Positions 42,701 through 49,826 of a stretch of DNA of 64,000 bases are shown here, piece by piece; position 1 is the stretch's first letter; every line of letters begins with the position of its first letter. The notes beneath the pieces are model-generated. The model searched no databases. It saw nothing but the letters and a program-made list of their open reading frames with translations, and was not told where the DNA came from. Made by a program: the position numbers and the translations under genes. The stretch spans positions 21,723 to 85,722 of the forward strand of contig CANRLZ010000002.1 in assembly GCA_947631595.1 (NCBI GenBank), read 5' to 3'. This DNA comes from an uncultured Oscillospiraceae bacterium (GTDB taxonomy: Bacteria > Bacillota > Clostridia > Oscillospirales > Oscillospiraceae).

Positions 42701-44942
42701 CGCCCCCACAGCCTCCGACCTGCCCCAGTCCTACCGCCTGGAGATGCCGCCTATCACCATGCACGCCAAGGACGCCGACAAGGCCTCTTTCGGCGGCGCC
42801 TATGACGGCGGCGGACACACCATCCGCAACTTGAGCGTCCCCACCATCACCGTGGACTCCAACCAGTATGCTGCCCTGTTCTACCGCCTGGCCAGTTCGG
42901 CCACGCTGAAAAATATCCAGCTGGCTGACGCCGCCATCCAGGGCGTCAGCGCCTCGGGCAACAACAACTACACCGGCGCCCTGGCGGCCTACACGGAGGG
43001 GACGATCCAGAACTGCACCGCGCGGAACTGCACCGTGGCGCAGAAGGACGGCAACTCCAAGAGCTATGTGGGCGGCCTGGTGGGCTATGCCCGGAAGGGC
43101 GTCATCGGCGACTCCGCCCACTGGGTCACGGTGCTCAACAGCGCGGTGGACGGCGGCGCGGCCGGCTATGTGGGCGGCTTTGCCGGTTACAACAAGGAGG
43201 CCACCATCCAGTACGGCGGCGCCCGGGTAGAGGGCGGCGACGCCGACGCCCTCTACAAGGCCAACGCCGTCTCCGGCACGGGGACGGTGGGCGGCTTCCT
43301 GGGCGGACAGGAGGCCGGGCAGACGGCGTACTGCTACGCCGCGGTGAAGGTCACCGGCAAGACCTCCGGCGGCTTTGCCGGTCAGCTCTCCGGCGGCACG
43401 ATCTCCAACAGCTACGCCGGCGGACACACCCGCAACAGCCTCTATGTGGCCGCCGAACCCAACGTGGAGGGGACCTCCCAGGCCGGCGGCTTCCTGGGCG
43501 ACTGGAAGGGTGGGACCCTGAGCGGCCTGTGCTACACCACCTGCTCCGCGGCCACCGCCGGCGGCTCGGTGGACCTGTTCGCCGTGGCCAGCGGCAAGAC
43601 CGCCCCGTCGGGGTGCTATGCCGGGGGCGACGCGCTGATCAGCGGCGTGGCCCAGCCCGCCGGCGTCTGCAATACCGCCGGGGTGACGGTGCGCCCCTTG
43701 GCGGAGCAGCCCGCCAACGCCCGGGCCGTAGCCCAGCCCTATGACAAAACCCTGTCCGACCAATACCCCCACAAGCCCATCTCCCGCCCCGACGGCTCGA
43801 CCATGCCCCACTACGGCGACTGGTACTATAAACGGACCACCGCCGGCCGGGACTGGGTGCAGCAGTTGGAGGACTATACCCCCATCGAGACGCCCTATGA
43901 AAACCTGAAAGCTGAGGCCGATTGGAATGGGGACACCCTGCACCTGACCTTTACGGTGGACAGCATCTATGGGAACAATCAGGATCTGTACAACAGCGGC
44001 CCGCTTCACAACGGCGTCTTCTGCCTCACCAGCGACCTGGGCTACCGAAACATCTTCCAGGCGGTCCAACGGGACGGAAAATTCGCGGTCCTGGGTATGA
44101 CCGACGACCCCAATGAGGACGGCGACGCCGTGTTTACCCGCGAGGAGGTGGGCACGCTCGAAGGGGGCGACCACCGCTACATCTGGAACATCTACATTCC
44201 CGCCGACGCCATCCCGCCCTATGTGGACTCGGTGAGCCTGGACGGCTTGGGGCATGTTGACGGCGAAGGGGATAAGTGCATCATCCCCAACATCATCAAC
44301 AAAGACCCCAGCTACGCGGCCAACAAGGTACCCCACCTGGGCAACGACCAGGGCATCACCATCGGCGAGGGCGCGGCCAACACCACCGAGAGCTTCCAGG
44401 ACTGGCTGGGCTATGAGCATCAGTTGGAGGAGTCCATGGCGCCTTGGGGGGACAAGCCCCTCTACGGCCACCGTGAAGGCGCCGCTCTGGGTCTGGGGAA
44501 CAAGGTCTACTTCCATGTCTACAACACCAATAAAAACAACATCCATGACTGGACGACCCAGCTCAGCGGGACTACCATCGGTGACATCAAGAGCGTCACC
44601 TTCTCCGGCCCGGAGAAGTCCGTGGAGATCGAAGGCTGGAAGTTGAAGAACATGATCACAGCATTCCCCACCTCCAGGCCCGGCACGGCGGAGCAGATCC
44701 TCACCAAGGAAAAGACGTGGCAGGACACCACCGACTGGCAGTGGAAGAGCGAGACCTATGAGATCGGCCGTATCTTCCTCTACGCCTCGCAGGAGCGGGA
44801 GGAGTGCGAGATGGAGTTTGACCTGGACGCCTTTGCCAAGGCCAGCGACCTTGAGAGCGGCGACGTGTTCACCAGAGTCACCCTTGAGTTCAACGACGGC
44901 AATATGCGCCCCCTGGTCGTGGACCGCACGCCCAAGGGCTGA
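39756..44942 (+). CDS. Giant modular prepilin with GLUG-repeat adhesin modules
   Basis: The 1,728-residue protein begins with a prepilin leader cleaved after Gly13; the mature end is FSLSE (Glu5 present) plus a hydrophobic helix (VLVTVGIIAVLTAVAVPSVL). After this pilin stem come two similar modules. Each has GLUG-type repeats (GGLVGMASNVAISRSYAAG, VGGLVGIQES; later VGGLVGYARKG, VGGFAGYNKEATI, GGFAGQLSGGTISNSYAGG), at about residues 440-620 and 1040-1235, and each ends with an HYGDW motif (near 721 and 1351). The C-terminal 380 residues are unlike them. GLUG repeats are known from bacterial surface adhesins. It should be carried to the pilus tip by the minor pilins as a grafted adhesin. GAGGTGG lies upstream of the ATG, and it is the last gene of the operon. 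Confidence 0.88.
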   Translation: MRRHRTDRRARRGFSLSEVLVTVGIIAVLTAVAVPSVLHYQRTLKYTELDDNARAIFVAAQNHLTALRSASTDALEVSAGVGRPAKAVPAGAVSGLESGTELKYVSTDVAGAEPDWLVLPGSIESDLAGNSYLVEFDPASGAVYGVFYAERALDESAYQKLCQYTDGTNSCRAQKGRQAFARASGGFPVGYYGADGALDLARPSAMELPKPQLKLTNAEELVLEIRSGDASWLPTIDQSKVYLTVSLSDETSAVTLVSRGAFRSGSTATVVLDTLNSSGYNRNSTQNTAGWTVGGAFSQWVGDAITPGKDVTVSVTVWYESDGGEEIVALPKTATVTTNSLFAARSGDTVDVAYGRHLQNLSSSLSHLDSAITAARQTQVIDFARSADEAGGAVYSWAETYAGRKFSSIYNPNLTSYDGGGLAIENMDASGMPNGGLFSNFDKGRLSNIVLVDATVNGGLSAGAVAGVAGKNTGSTNQVVADNCQVYLTQYTDTSHVKGASAGGLFGIAENVTIQNSFASTVAGNGSGNTGGLVGMASNVAISRSYAAGHLTGRNVGGLVGIQESYTSTITIEDSYAAGTIIQAAQAAGGMLGSYAANTNRSSYPVTVRRAYAAVDYGAVPADTVYGLIPPKGSCVNAYYLVKSGVNENGVGTPVSGGDEMKKSQALKLGSAFVEGGNNTVMAQPYNLPNTAENNRDPKLSAPYPYPTLTVPADGGEETDLRHYGDWLVEEQGLQGILAYYEQVDTGAGLKTEFSYYDKEKVDGGKLVEQGNLDLTRTGAVYSDGYAFLTPTPLHTAGAESQPVPLAVAIGESAAPQQVLTTYLGGFKEDFTPSQSGETPAYYAYSLPNRTLDVAADADKYFLRLTLAGAEGDTGQIVLWLNPHFGRTAYNGYGETNPNDGDPKVEIPDGSGDVIPIRSVRQFNNMRKYPSDIKSWTQELDLDGSAYKGHVDVDSEGYLTVGGLRVTTQSGGAWNPVKANSAAPTASDLPQSYRLEMPPITMHAKDADKASFGGAYDGGGHTIRNLSVPTITVDSNQYAALFYRLASSATLKNIQLADAAIQGVSASGNNNYTGALAAYTEGTIQNCTARNCTVAQKDGNSKSYVGGLVGYARKGVIGDSAHWVTVLNSAVDGGAAGYVGGFAGYNKEATIQYGGARVEGGDADALYKANAVSGTGTVGGFLGGQEAGQTAYCYAAVKVTGKTSGGFAGQLSGGTISNSYAGGHTRNSLYVAAEPNVEGTSQAGGFLGDWKGGTLSGLCYTTCSAATAGGSVDLFAVASGKTAPSGCYAGGDALISGVAQPAGVCNTAGVTVRPLAEQPANARAVAQPYDKTLSDQYPHKPISRPDGSTMPHYGDWYYKRTTAGRDWVQQLEDYTPIETPYENLKAEADWNGDTLHLTFTVDSIYGNNQDLYNSGPLHNGVFCLTSDLGYRNIFQAVQRDGKFAVLGMTDDPNEDGDAVFTREEVGTLEGGDHRYIWNIYIPADAIPPYVDSVSLDGLGHVDGEGDKCIIPNIINKDPSYAANKVPHLGNDQGITIGEGAANTTESFQDWLGYEHQLEESMAPWGDKPLYGHREGAALGLGNKVYFHVYNTNKNNIHDWTTQLSGTTIGDIKSVTFSGPEKSVEIEGWKLKNMITAFPTSRPGTAEQILTKEKTWQDTTDWQWKSETYEIGRIFLYASQEREECEMEFDLDAFAKASDLESGDVFTRVTLEFNDGNMRPLVVDRTPKG

Positions 44943-44949
44943 ACCAAAG

Positions 44950-44981
44950 GACCCCGGAGGGTAACCCTCCGGGGTCTTTCT
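44950..44981 (+). terminator. Terminator of the pilus operon
   Basis: A perfect stem GACCCCGGAGGG/CCCTCCGGGGTC (44950-44977 with loop TAAC) is followed by TTTCT. It separates the pilus operon from the convergent spmB. Confidence 0.88.
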
Positions 44982-44984
44982 CTC

Positions 44985-45509
44985 CTAAGCCGGAAAAAAC
45001 AGCCGCACCGCCAGGGCGGCGGTGAAAAAACCCACGCAGTCGGCGCACAGGGCGGCGGGGATGGCGTAGCGGGTCTTTTTGACCCCTGCCGCGCCGAAGT
45101 AGACGGCGATGGTGTAGAAGGTGGTCTCGGTGGAACCCATCATCACCGCCGCCGTCCGGCCAATCTGGGAGTCGGGGCCGTAGGTGGCCATCAGATCCGC
45201 CCCAACGCCCAGGGCCGCCGAGCCGCTGATGGGCCGCACCAGCAGGAGGGGCACCGTCTCCGGCGGGATGCCCAGCCGAAGGAGGAGCGGCGCGGCCCAC
45301 CGGGCGCACAGTTCCAGAAACCCGGAGGCCCGGAGCATGGCCACCGCCGTGAGCAGGGCGATGAGCGGCGGGGCGATCCGCGCCAGGACGCCCAGCCCCC
45401 CGGACGCCCCCTGGACCACCGCGTCGTACACATCCACCCGCCGTACCATCCCCCACAGGGCGATGAGGGCGATCATCCCCGGCATGGTCAGGTCGAAGAA
45501 AAGGGACAT
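44985..45509 (-). CDS. spmB: Spore maturation protein B
   Basis: The 174-residue membrane protein has five helices and the nucleoside-recognition/Gate-type fold of SpmB: MVRRVDVYDAVVQGASGGL, RPISGSAALGVGADLMATYGPDS and GSTETTFYTIAVYFGAAGV are highly characteristic. In Bacillus, SpmA and SpmB are needed for spore core dehydration. ATG 45509 is chosen; a longer frame extends antisense-like across spmA. It is 11 nt downstream of spmA on the minus strand. Confidence 0.95.
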   Translation of the reverse strand: MSLFFDLTMPGMIALIALWGMVRRVDVYDAVVQGASGGLGVLARIAPPLIALLTAVAMLRASGFLELCARWAAPLLLRLGIPPETVPLLLVRPISGSAALGVGADLMATYGPDSQIGRTAAVMMGSTETTFYTIAVYFGAAGVKKTRYAIPAALCADCVGFFTAALAVRLFFPA

Positions 45510-45520
45510 TTTCCGCCGCC

Positions 45521-46099
45521 TCACTTTCGCCAGACCAGCGCCAGCACCTTGGCCGCCGTCACCCCCGCCAGGACGGACAGGGCGGAGGCCAGCCAGGTGG
45601 CGGGGAGGATGTCGAAGGGGGTGGCGCAGCCCGCGGCGGAGCGGAGGCTGGCCACGGTGGTGGGGATGAGCTGGATGGAGGCGGTGTTGCACACCACGAA
45701 CATACACAGCCCGTCGGAGGCCACCCCCGGCGTGCGCCGGGCCATCAGCCGGGAGGCCTCCAGCCCCAGGGGGGTGGCGGCGTTGCCCAGCCCCAGCAGA
45801 TTGGCCGACAGGTTGGCCGACACCGCCGCCATCACGTCCTCCTCCCCGGCGAAGGCGGGGAAGAGCCGCCGGAGGAGCGGCCGCAGCAGCCGCGCCAGCT
45901 TCTCGCTCAGCCCGGAGCGGCGCATGACCTCCATGACCCCCATCCACAGGCAGAGCAGCCCCGCCATAGACAGGCACAGCTCCACCGCGTCCGCCGCCCC
46001 GCTCACCGCCGCGGCGGCCACCGCGTCGGTCCGGCCGGTGATCAGGGCGCACAGGATCGCCGCCACGATCATCCCCACCCAGAGCGCGCTCATCGCCAC
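45521..46099 (-). CDS. spmA: Spore maturation protein A
   Basis: The 192-residue membrane protein contains LCLSMAGLLCLWMGVMEVMRRSG, SANLLGLGNAATPLGLEA and LCMFVVCNTASIQLIPTT, diagnostic of SpmA. It works with SpmB in spore maturation. The GTG at 46108 lies inside an AAGGGAGGTGA ribosome site, so I place the start at GTG 46099, 8 nt after that site; ATG 46093 is an alternative. Presence of spmAB marks this as a spore-former. Confidence 0.95.
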   Translation of the reverse strand: MAMSALWVGMIVAAILCALITGRTDAVAAAAVSGAADAVELCLSMAGLLCLWMGVMEVMRRSGLSEKLARLLRPLLRRLFPAFAGEEDVMAAVSANLSANLLGLGNAATPLGLEASRLMARRTPGVASDGLCMFVVCNTASIQLIPTTVASLRSAAGCATPFDILPATWLASALSVLAGVTAAKVLALVWRK

Positions 46100-46200
46100 A
46101 GCGGTCACCTCCCTTTCCGAATTTTACCTATATGGGAAAGGCGGGGCGGTTATTCCAAAAGGGCGAGAATTTTTTGTAGAAAATCACCTGTAAAATGCCG

Positions 46201-46230
46201 TTGACAACCTTCGACTGAATACGATATAAT
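46201..46230 (+). promoter_or_regulatory. Predicted promoter of the AbrB-like gene
   Basis: Perfect TTGACA (46201-46206) and perfect TATAAT (46225-46230) with an 18-nt spacer; the predicted start is near 46237. Confidence 0.8.
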
Positions 46231-46279
46231 AACGCCCACCACAACTTGCGGGAGACGATGTTGGAAGGAGCTGTTTGAA

Positions 46280-46519
46280 ATGAAGTCGACCGGCATTGTG
46301 CGGAAGGTAGATGAGCTGGGCAGGATCGTGCTGCCCATCGAGCTGCGGCGCACGTTGGATATCGCGGAGAAGGACTCCCTGGAGATCTTCGTGGACGGCA
46401 ACTGCGTGGTGCTGAAGAAGTATCAGCCCGCCTGTGTCTTCTGCGGTGACGCCCAGGACACCAAGGTCTTCCACGGGAAGAACATCTGCGCCAACTGCCT
46501 GCGGGAGCTGACCCGGTAA
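46280..46519 (+). CDS. AbrB/SpoVT-type regulator with a C-terminal four-cysteine motif
   Basis: The 79-residue product has an N-terminal AbrB swapped-hairpin DNA-binding domain (STGIVRKVDELGRIVLPIEL, then RRTLDIAEKDSLEIF) and a short tail with CVFC and ICANC, a probable zinc-binding unit common in clostridial members. AbrB proteins are transition-state regulators that bind DNA as tetramers. A strong promoter and GGAAGGAG ribosome site precede it. It is monocistronic, ending at a shared terminator. Confidence 0.93.
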   Translation: MKSTGIVRKVDELGRIVLPIELRRTLDIAEKDSLEIFVDGNCVVLKKYQPACVFCGDAQDTKVFHGKNICANCLRELTR

Positions 46520-46540
46520 GTACCCGCCCTTTAGAGCCAA

Positions 46541-46576
46541 AAAACGCCCGGCATCGTCGTGATGCCGGGCGTTTTG
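46541..46576. terminator. Bidirectional terminator between the AbrB-like gene and rsmI
   Basis: A perfect 13-bp stem (46543-46555 with 46561-46573) is flanked by AAAA on the left and TTTTG on the right, ending both convergent genes. Confidence 0.92.
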
Positions 46577-46577
46577 T

Positions 46578-47414
46578 TTACCGCTCCTGTTCCACCGCCA
46601 GGGCGTAGAGCTGGTTTCGGGGAAGCCCCAGCTCCTGGGAGACCTGTTTCGCGGCGTCCTTGAGGCTCAGCCCCTTCCCCCGCAGCTGGGCCACCCGCGC
46701 CAAAGCGTCCTCCTGGGAGGGAGGGGCAGCCGCCTGGGGCGCGGCCCCGGCCACCACCAGCACGAACTCCCCCCGGGGCGGCTCCGCCTCATATTTTTCC
46801 AGCGCCTGGCCCAGGGTGGTGCGGACCACCTCCTCGTGGAGCTTGGTCAGCTCCCGGCACAGGGCCACCGGGCGCTCCGCCCCGAAGGTCCGGCACAGGT
46901 CGGCCAGGGTGGAGGCGAGCTTGTGGGGCGCCTCGTAGAAGATCATCGTCCGCTCCTCGTTTTCCAGGCTCTTCAGGTGATCCCGGCGGTTTTTCTTGTT
47001 CATGGCCAGAAACCCCTCGAAGGTGAACCGCCCGGTGGGCAGACCGGAGACGGACAGGGCGGTGGTGAGGGCGCAGGGGCCGGGCAGGGCCACGACGGGG
47101 ATGCCGTGGGCCACGCACAGCCCCACCAGCTCCTCCCCGGGGTCGCTCACCGCCGGGGTGCCCGCGTCGGACACCAGGGCGCAGTTCTCCCCGGCCAGCA
47201 GCCGCCGGAGGATGGTCTGCCCCCCGGCCTGGGTGTTGTGGCGGTAGTAGGCCACCAGGGGCTTTTTGATCCCAAAGTGGTTGAGCAGCTTCAGGGTGAC
47301 CCGGGTGTCCTCCGCGGCCACGAAATCCGCCGCCCCCAGCGTCTCCGCCGCCCGGGGGGAGAGATCCCCCAGGTTGCCGATGGGGGTGGGGACGAGATAC
47401 AGCGTTCCGCTCAT
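46578..47414 (-). CDS. rsmI: 16S rRNA (cytidine(1402)-2'-O)-methyltransferase
   Basis: The 278-residue protein has the tetrapyrrole-methylase-like fold of RsmI: LYLVPTPIGNLGDLSPRA at the N-terminus, AAEDTRVTLKLLNHF, LVSDAGTPAVSDPGEELV and FYEAPHKLASTL. It 2'-O-methylates C1402 of 16S rRNA, in the decoding centre. An AAGGAAG ribosome site lies upstream of ATG 47414. It stands alone on the minus strand. Confidence 0.96.
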   Translation of the reverse strand: MSGTLYLVPTPIGNLGDLSPRAAETLGAADFVAAEDTRVTLKLLNHFGIKKPLVAYYRHNTQAGGQTILRRLLAGENCALVSDAGTPAVSDPGEELVGLCVAHGIPVVALPGPCALTTALSVSGLPTGRFTFEGFLAMNKKNRRDHLKSLENEERTMIFYEAPHKLASTLADLCRTFGAERPVALCRELTKLHEEVVRTTLGQALEKYEAEPPRGEFVLVVAGAAPQAAAPPSQEDALARVAQLRGKGLSLKDAAKQVSQELGLPRNQLYALAVEQER

Positions 47415-47482
47415 GATCCACTTCCTTCCCTAACTCTGTGGGCCAAGTATATCAATTTTTTCCCCCTTTGTCCAGAAGGGCG

Positions 47483-47511
47483 TTGCCTTTTTTGGGGAAG
47501 TCCGGTATAAT
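47483..47511 (+). promoter_or_regulatory. Predicted promoter of the Lrp-led operon
   Basis: TTGCCT and a perfect TATAAT are 17 nt apart, with a predicted start near 47518. A perfect GC palindrome (CCCCGGCCG-CG-CGGCCGGGG, 47528-47547) lies about 10 nt into the transcript and abuts the ribosome site, so it could limit translation. Confidence 0.75.
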
Positions 47512-47562
47512 AGTACATCATATTTTTCCCCGGCCGCGCGGCCGGGGGAGGAGGAGGCAACT

Positions 47563-48042
47563 ATGCTCAAGCTGTTACAGCTTTTGGAGGAGGACTGCAC
47601 CCTCACCAACGACCAGCTGGCCGCCATGGCCAACGTGTCGGTCCAGGAGGTGGAGGAGACCCGCCGCCGGCTGGAGGAGGAGAAGGTCATCCTGGGCTAC
47701 AAGGCCATCGTGGACTGGGACCGCACCCAGCGGGAGGCGGTCACCGCCCTCATCGAGGTGAAGGTCACCCCCCAGCGGGGCGACGGTTTTGCCCGCATCG
47801 CCCAGCGCATCTACCAGTATGACGAGGTGGAGAGCGTCTACCTCATGTCGGGGGCCTACGACCTCACCGTCATCATCTCCGGCCGCACCCTGAAGGAGGT
47901 GGCCCTGTTCGTGGCGGAGAAGCTGTCTCCCATCGAAGGGGTCACCGGCACGGCCACCCACTTCATCCTGAAGAAATACAAGGAGAAGCACCTGATCTTT
48001 GAAAAGCAGGAGACCCAGGAAGAAAGGTTTGTGTTTGAGTGA
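47563..48042 (+). CDS. Lrp/AsnC family transcriptional regulator
   Basis: The 159-residue product has the N-terminal winged helix-turn-helix (LTNDQLAAMANVSVQEVEETRRRLEEEKVILGYKAIV) and the C-terminal RAM/AsnC ligand domain (VEVKVTPQRGDGFARIAQRI, VYLMSGAYDLTVIISG). Lrp-family regulators bind amino acids and DNA as octamers. GGAGGAGGAGG precedes the ATG. It overlaps the aminotransferase gene (TGATG), so the regulator is made with the enzymes it probably controls. Confidence 0.93.
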   Translation: MLKLLQLLEEDCTLTNDQLAAMANVSVQEVEETRRRLEEEKVILGYKAIVDWDRTQREAVTALIEVKVTPQRGDGFARIAQRIYQYDEVESVYLMSGAYDLTVIISGRTLKEVALFVAEKLSPIEGVTGTATHFILKKYKEKHLIFEKQETQEERFVFE

Positions 48043-49205
48043 TGGACTACGAAAAGATCTTGTGTTCCCGGGTCCGGGCCATCCCGCCCTCGGGCATACG
48101 GAAATACTTTGACCTCCTCCAGGGGATGGAGGACGGCATCTCCCTGGGCATCGGGGAGCCGGACTTCCAGACCCCCTGGCACATCCGGGACGCGGGGATC
48201 TACTCCCTGGAGAAGGGCTTCACCAAGTACACCCCCAACGCCGGCCTGTCCGACCTGCGGGCGGCCATCTCCCGGTATCTCAAGCGCCGCTTCGACCTGG
48301 ACTACGCCCCCAACGGCCAGGTGCTGGTCACCGTGGGCGGCAGCGAGGCGCTGGACCTGGCGTTCCGCTGTCTGCTGGAGCCGGGGGATGAGGTGATCAT
48401 CCCCACCCCCTCCTTTGTGTGCTACGGCCCCCTGGTGTCCATGCTCCATGGGGTGCCGGTGCCGGTGGAGACCCTGGCGGAGGACGAATTCCGCCTCACC
48501 CCGGAACAGCTCCGGGCGGCCATCACCCCCAGGACCCGTGCGGTGGTACTGCCCTTCCCCAACAACCCCACCGGCGGCATTATGGGCCGGGAGCACCTGG
48601 AGGCCCTGGCGGAGGTGCTGCGGGGCACGGATATCATGGTGGTCTCCGACGAGATCTACGCCGAGCTGACCTACGGCCAGCACCACGTCTCCATGGGCAA
48701 CCTCCCGGAGATGAAGGAGCGCACCATCGTCATCAACGGCTTTTCCAAGGCCTACTCCATGACCGGCTGGCGGCTGGGCTACGCCTGCGGCCCCAAGCCC
48801 GTCATCGCCGCCATGACCAAGCTCCACCAGTACGCCATCATGTCCGCCCCCACCACCAGCCAGTACGCCGCCATCGAGGCCCTGGAGCACGGCGACGGGG
48901 ACATCGAGGCCATGCGGGAGGAGTACGACGGCCGCCGGCGGTTTTTGGTGGACGGCTTCCGCAGGCTGGGCCTGGACTGCTTTGAGCCTCGGGGCGCGTT
49001 CTACACCTTCCCCTGCATCCGCTCCACCGGCCTCACCAGCGAGGAGTTCTGCGACAGGTTCCTGGCCGCCGAGCGGGTGGCGGTGATCCCCGGCTCGGCC
49101 TTTGGCCCCGGCGGCGAGGGGTATGTTCGGGCGTGCTACGCCGCGTCCATGCGGGATCTGGCCGAGGCGCTGACCCGCCTGGAGCGGTTTTTGAAGACCA
49201 TCTAA
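48042..49205 (+). CDS. PLP-dependent class I/II aminotransferase
   Basis: The 387-residue enzyme shows GIGEPDFQTPWHI, TVGGSEALDLAFRCLL, LPFPNNPTGGIM, VVSDEIYAELTYG and the PLP lysine in INGFSKAYSMTGWRLGYACG near residue 234. It belongs to the aspartate/aromatic/alanine aminotransferase group; the amino acid is not decided by sequence. It is coupled to the Lrp gene upstream and followed by a ThrH-like phosphatase, pointing to serine, aspartate or related amino acid metabolism. ATG 48042 is preferred to the GTG at 48039. Confidence 0.93.
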   Translation: MDYEKILCSRVRAIPPSGIRKYFDLLQGMEDGISLGIGEPDFQTPWHIRDAGIYSLEKGFTKYTPNAGLSDLRAAISRYLKRRFDLDYAPNGQVLVTVGGSEALDLAFRCLLEPGDEVIIPTPSFVCYGPLVSMLHGVPVPVETLAEDEFRLTPEQLRAAITPRTRAVVLPFPNNPTGGIMGREHLEALAEVLRGTDIMVVSDEIYAELTYGQHHVSMGNLPEMKERTIVINGFSKAYSMTGWRLGYACGPKPVIAAMTKLHQYAIMSAPTTSQYAAIEALEHGDGDIEAMREEYDGRRRFLVDGFRRLGLDCFEPRGAFYTFPCIRSTGLTSEEFCDRFLAAERVAVIPGSAFGPGGEGYVRACYAASMRDLAEALTRLERFLKTI

Positions 49206-49226
49206 TCAAGAGAGGAAGAAACAGCT

Positions 49227-49826
49227 ATGAACATCGTATGTCTCGATATGGAAGGCGTCCTGGTGCCGGAGATCTGGATCGCCTTCTCCCAAGCCAGCGG
49301 CATCCCGGAGCTGAAGCGCACCACCCGGGACGAGCCGGACTACAACAAACTGATGAACTGGCGGCTGGGTATCCTGAAGGAGCACGGCCTGGGCCTGCGG
49401 GAGATCCAGGCCACCATCGCCACCATCGACCCCCTCCCCGGAGCGAAGGAATTTCTGGACGAGCTGCGCACCCTGACCCAGGTGGTCATTTTGAGCGACA
49501 CCTTCGAGCAGTTCGCCAAGCCCCTCATGGAGAAACTGAACTGGCCCACCATCTTCTGCAACACCCTGGAGGTGGCCCCGGACGGGACCATCACCGGCTT
49601 CCAGATGCGCTGTCCCCAGTCCAAGCTCACCACGGTGAAGGCGCTCCAGTCCATGGGCTTTGACACCATCGCCGCCGGGGACAGCTTCAACGACCTGGCC
49701 ATGATCCAGGCCAGCAAGGCCGGCTTTTTGTTCAAGAGTACCCCCCAGATCAAGGCCGACCACCCGGAGCTGCCCGCCTACGAGGAGTTCGACGAGTTGC
49801 TGCGCGCCATCCGGGGTGCCCTTTGA
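49227..49826 (+). CDS. thrH: ThrH-like phosphoserine phosphatase / homoserine phosphotransferase (HAD family)
   Basis: The 199-residue protein is a HAD phosphatase with motif I CLDMEGVLVPE (nucleophile Asp in DMEG), motif II VVILSDTFEQF and motif III GDSFNDLAMIQ. The DMEG variant instead of DxDGT and the short length are typical of ThrH. It should dephosphorylate phosphoserine, and in the family it can also move the phosphate to homoserine. AGAGGAAG lies before the ATG. Its stop overlaps the DUF1015 gene start. Confidence 0.9.
   Translation: MNIVCLDMEGVLVPEIWIAFSQASGIPELKRTTRDEPDYNKLMNWRLGILKEHGLGLREIQATIATIDPLPGAKEFLDELRTLTQVVILSDTFEQFAKPLMEKLNWPTIFCNTLEVAPDGTITGFQMRCPQSKLTTVKALQSMGFDTIAAGDSFNDLAMIQASKAGFLFKSTPQIKADHPELPAYEEFDELLRAIRGAL

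Noticed and set aside
39966..44546. 1,526-residue minus-strand open frame under the giant prepilin
   Set aside because: Complementary shadow of the GC-rich coding strand; repeated Val-Gly-His patterns, no start signal. An overlapping antisense gene is very unlikely.
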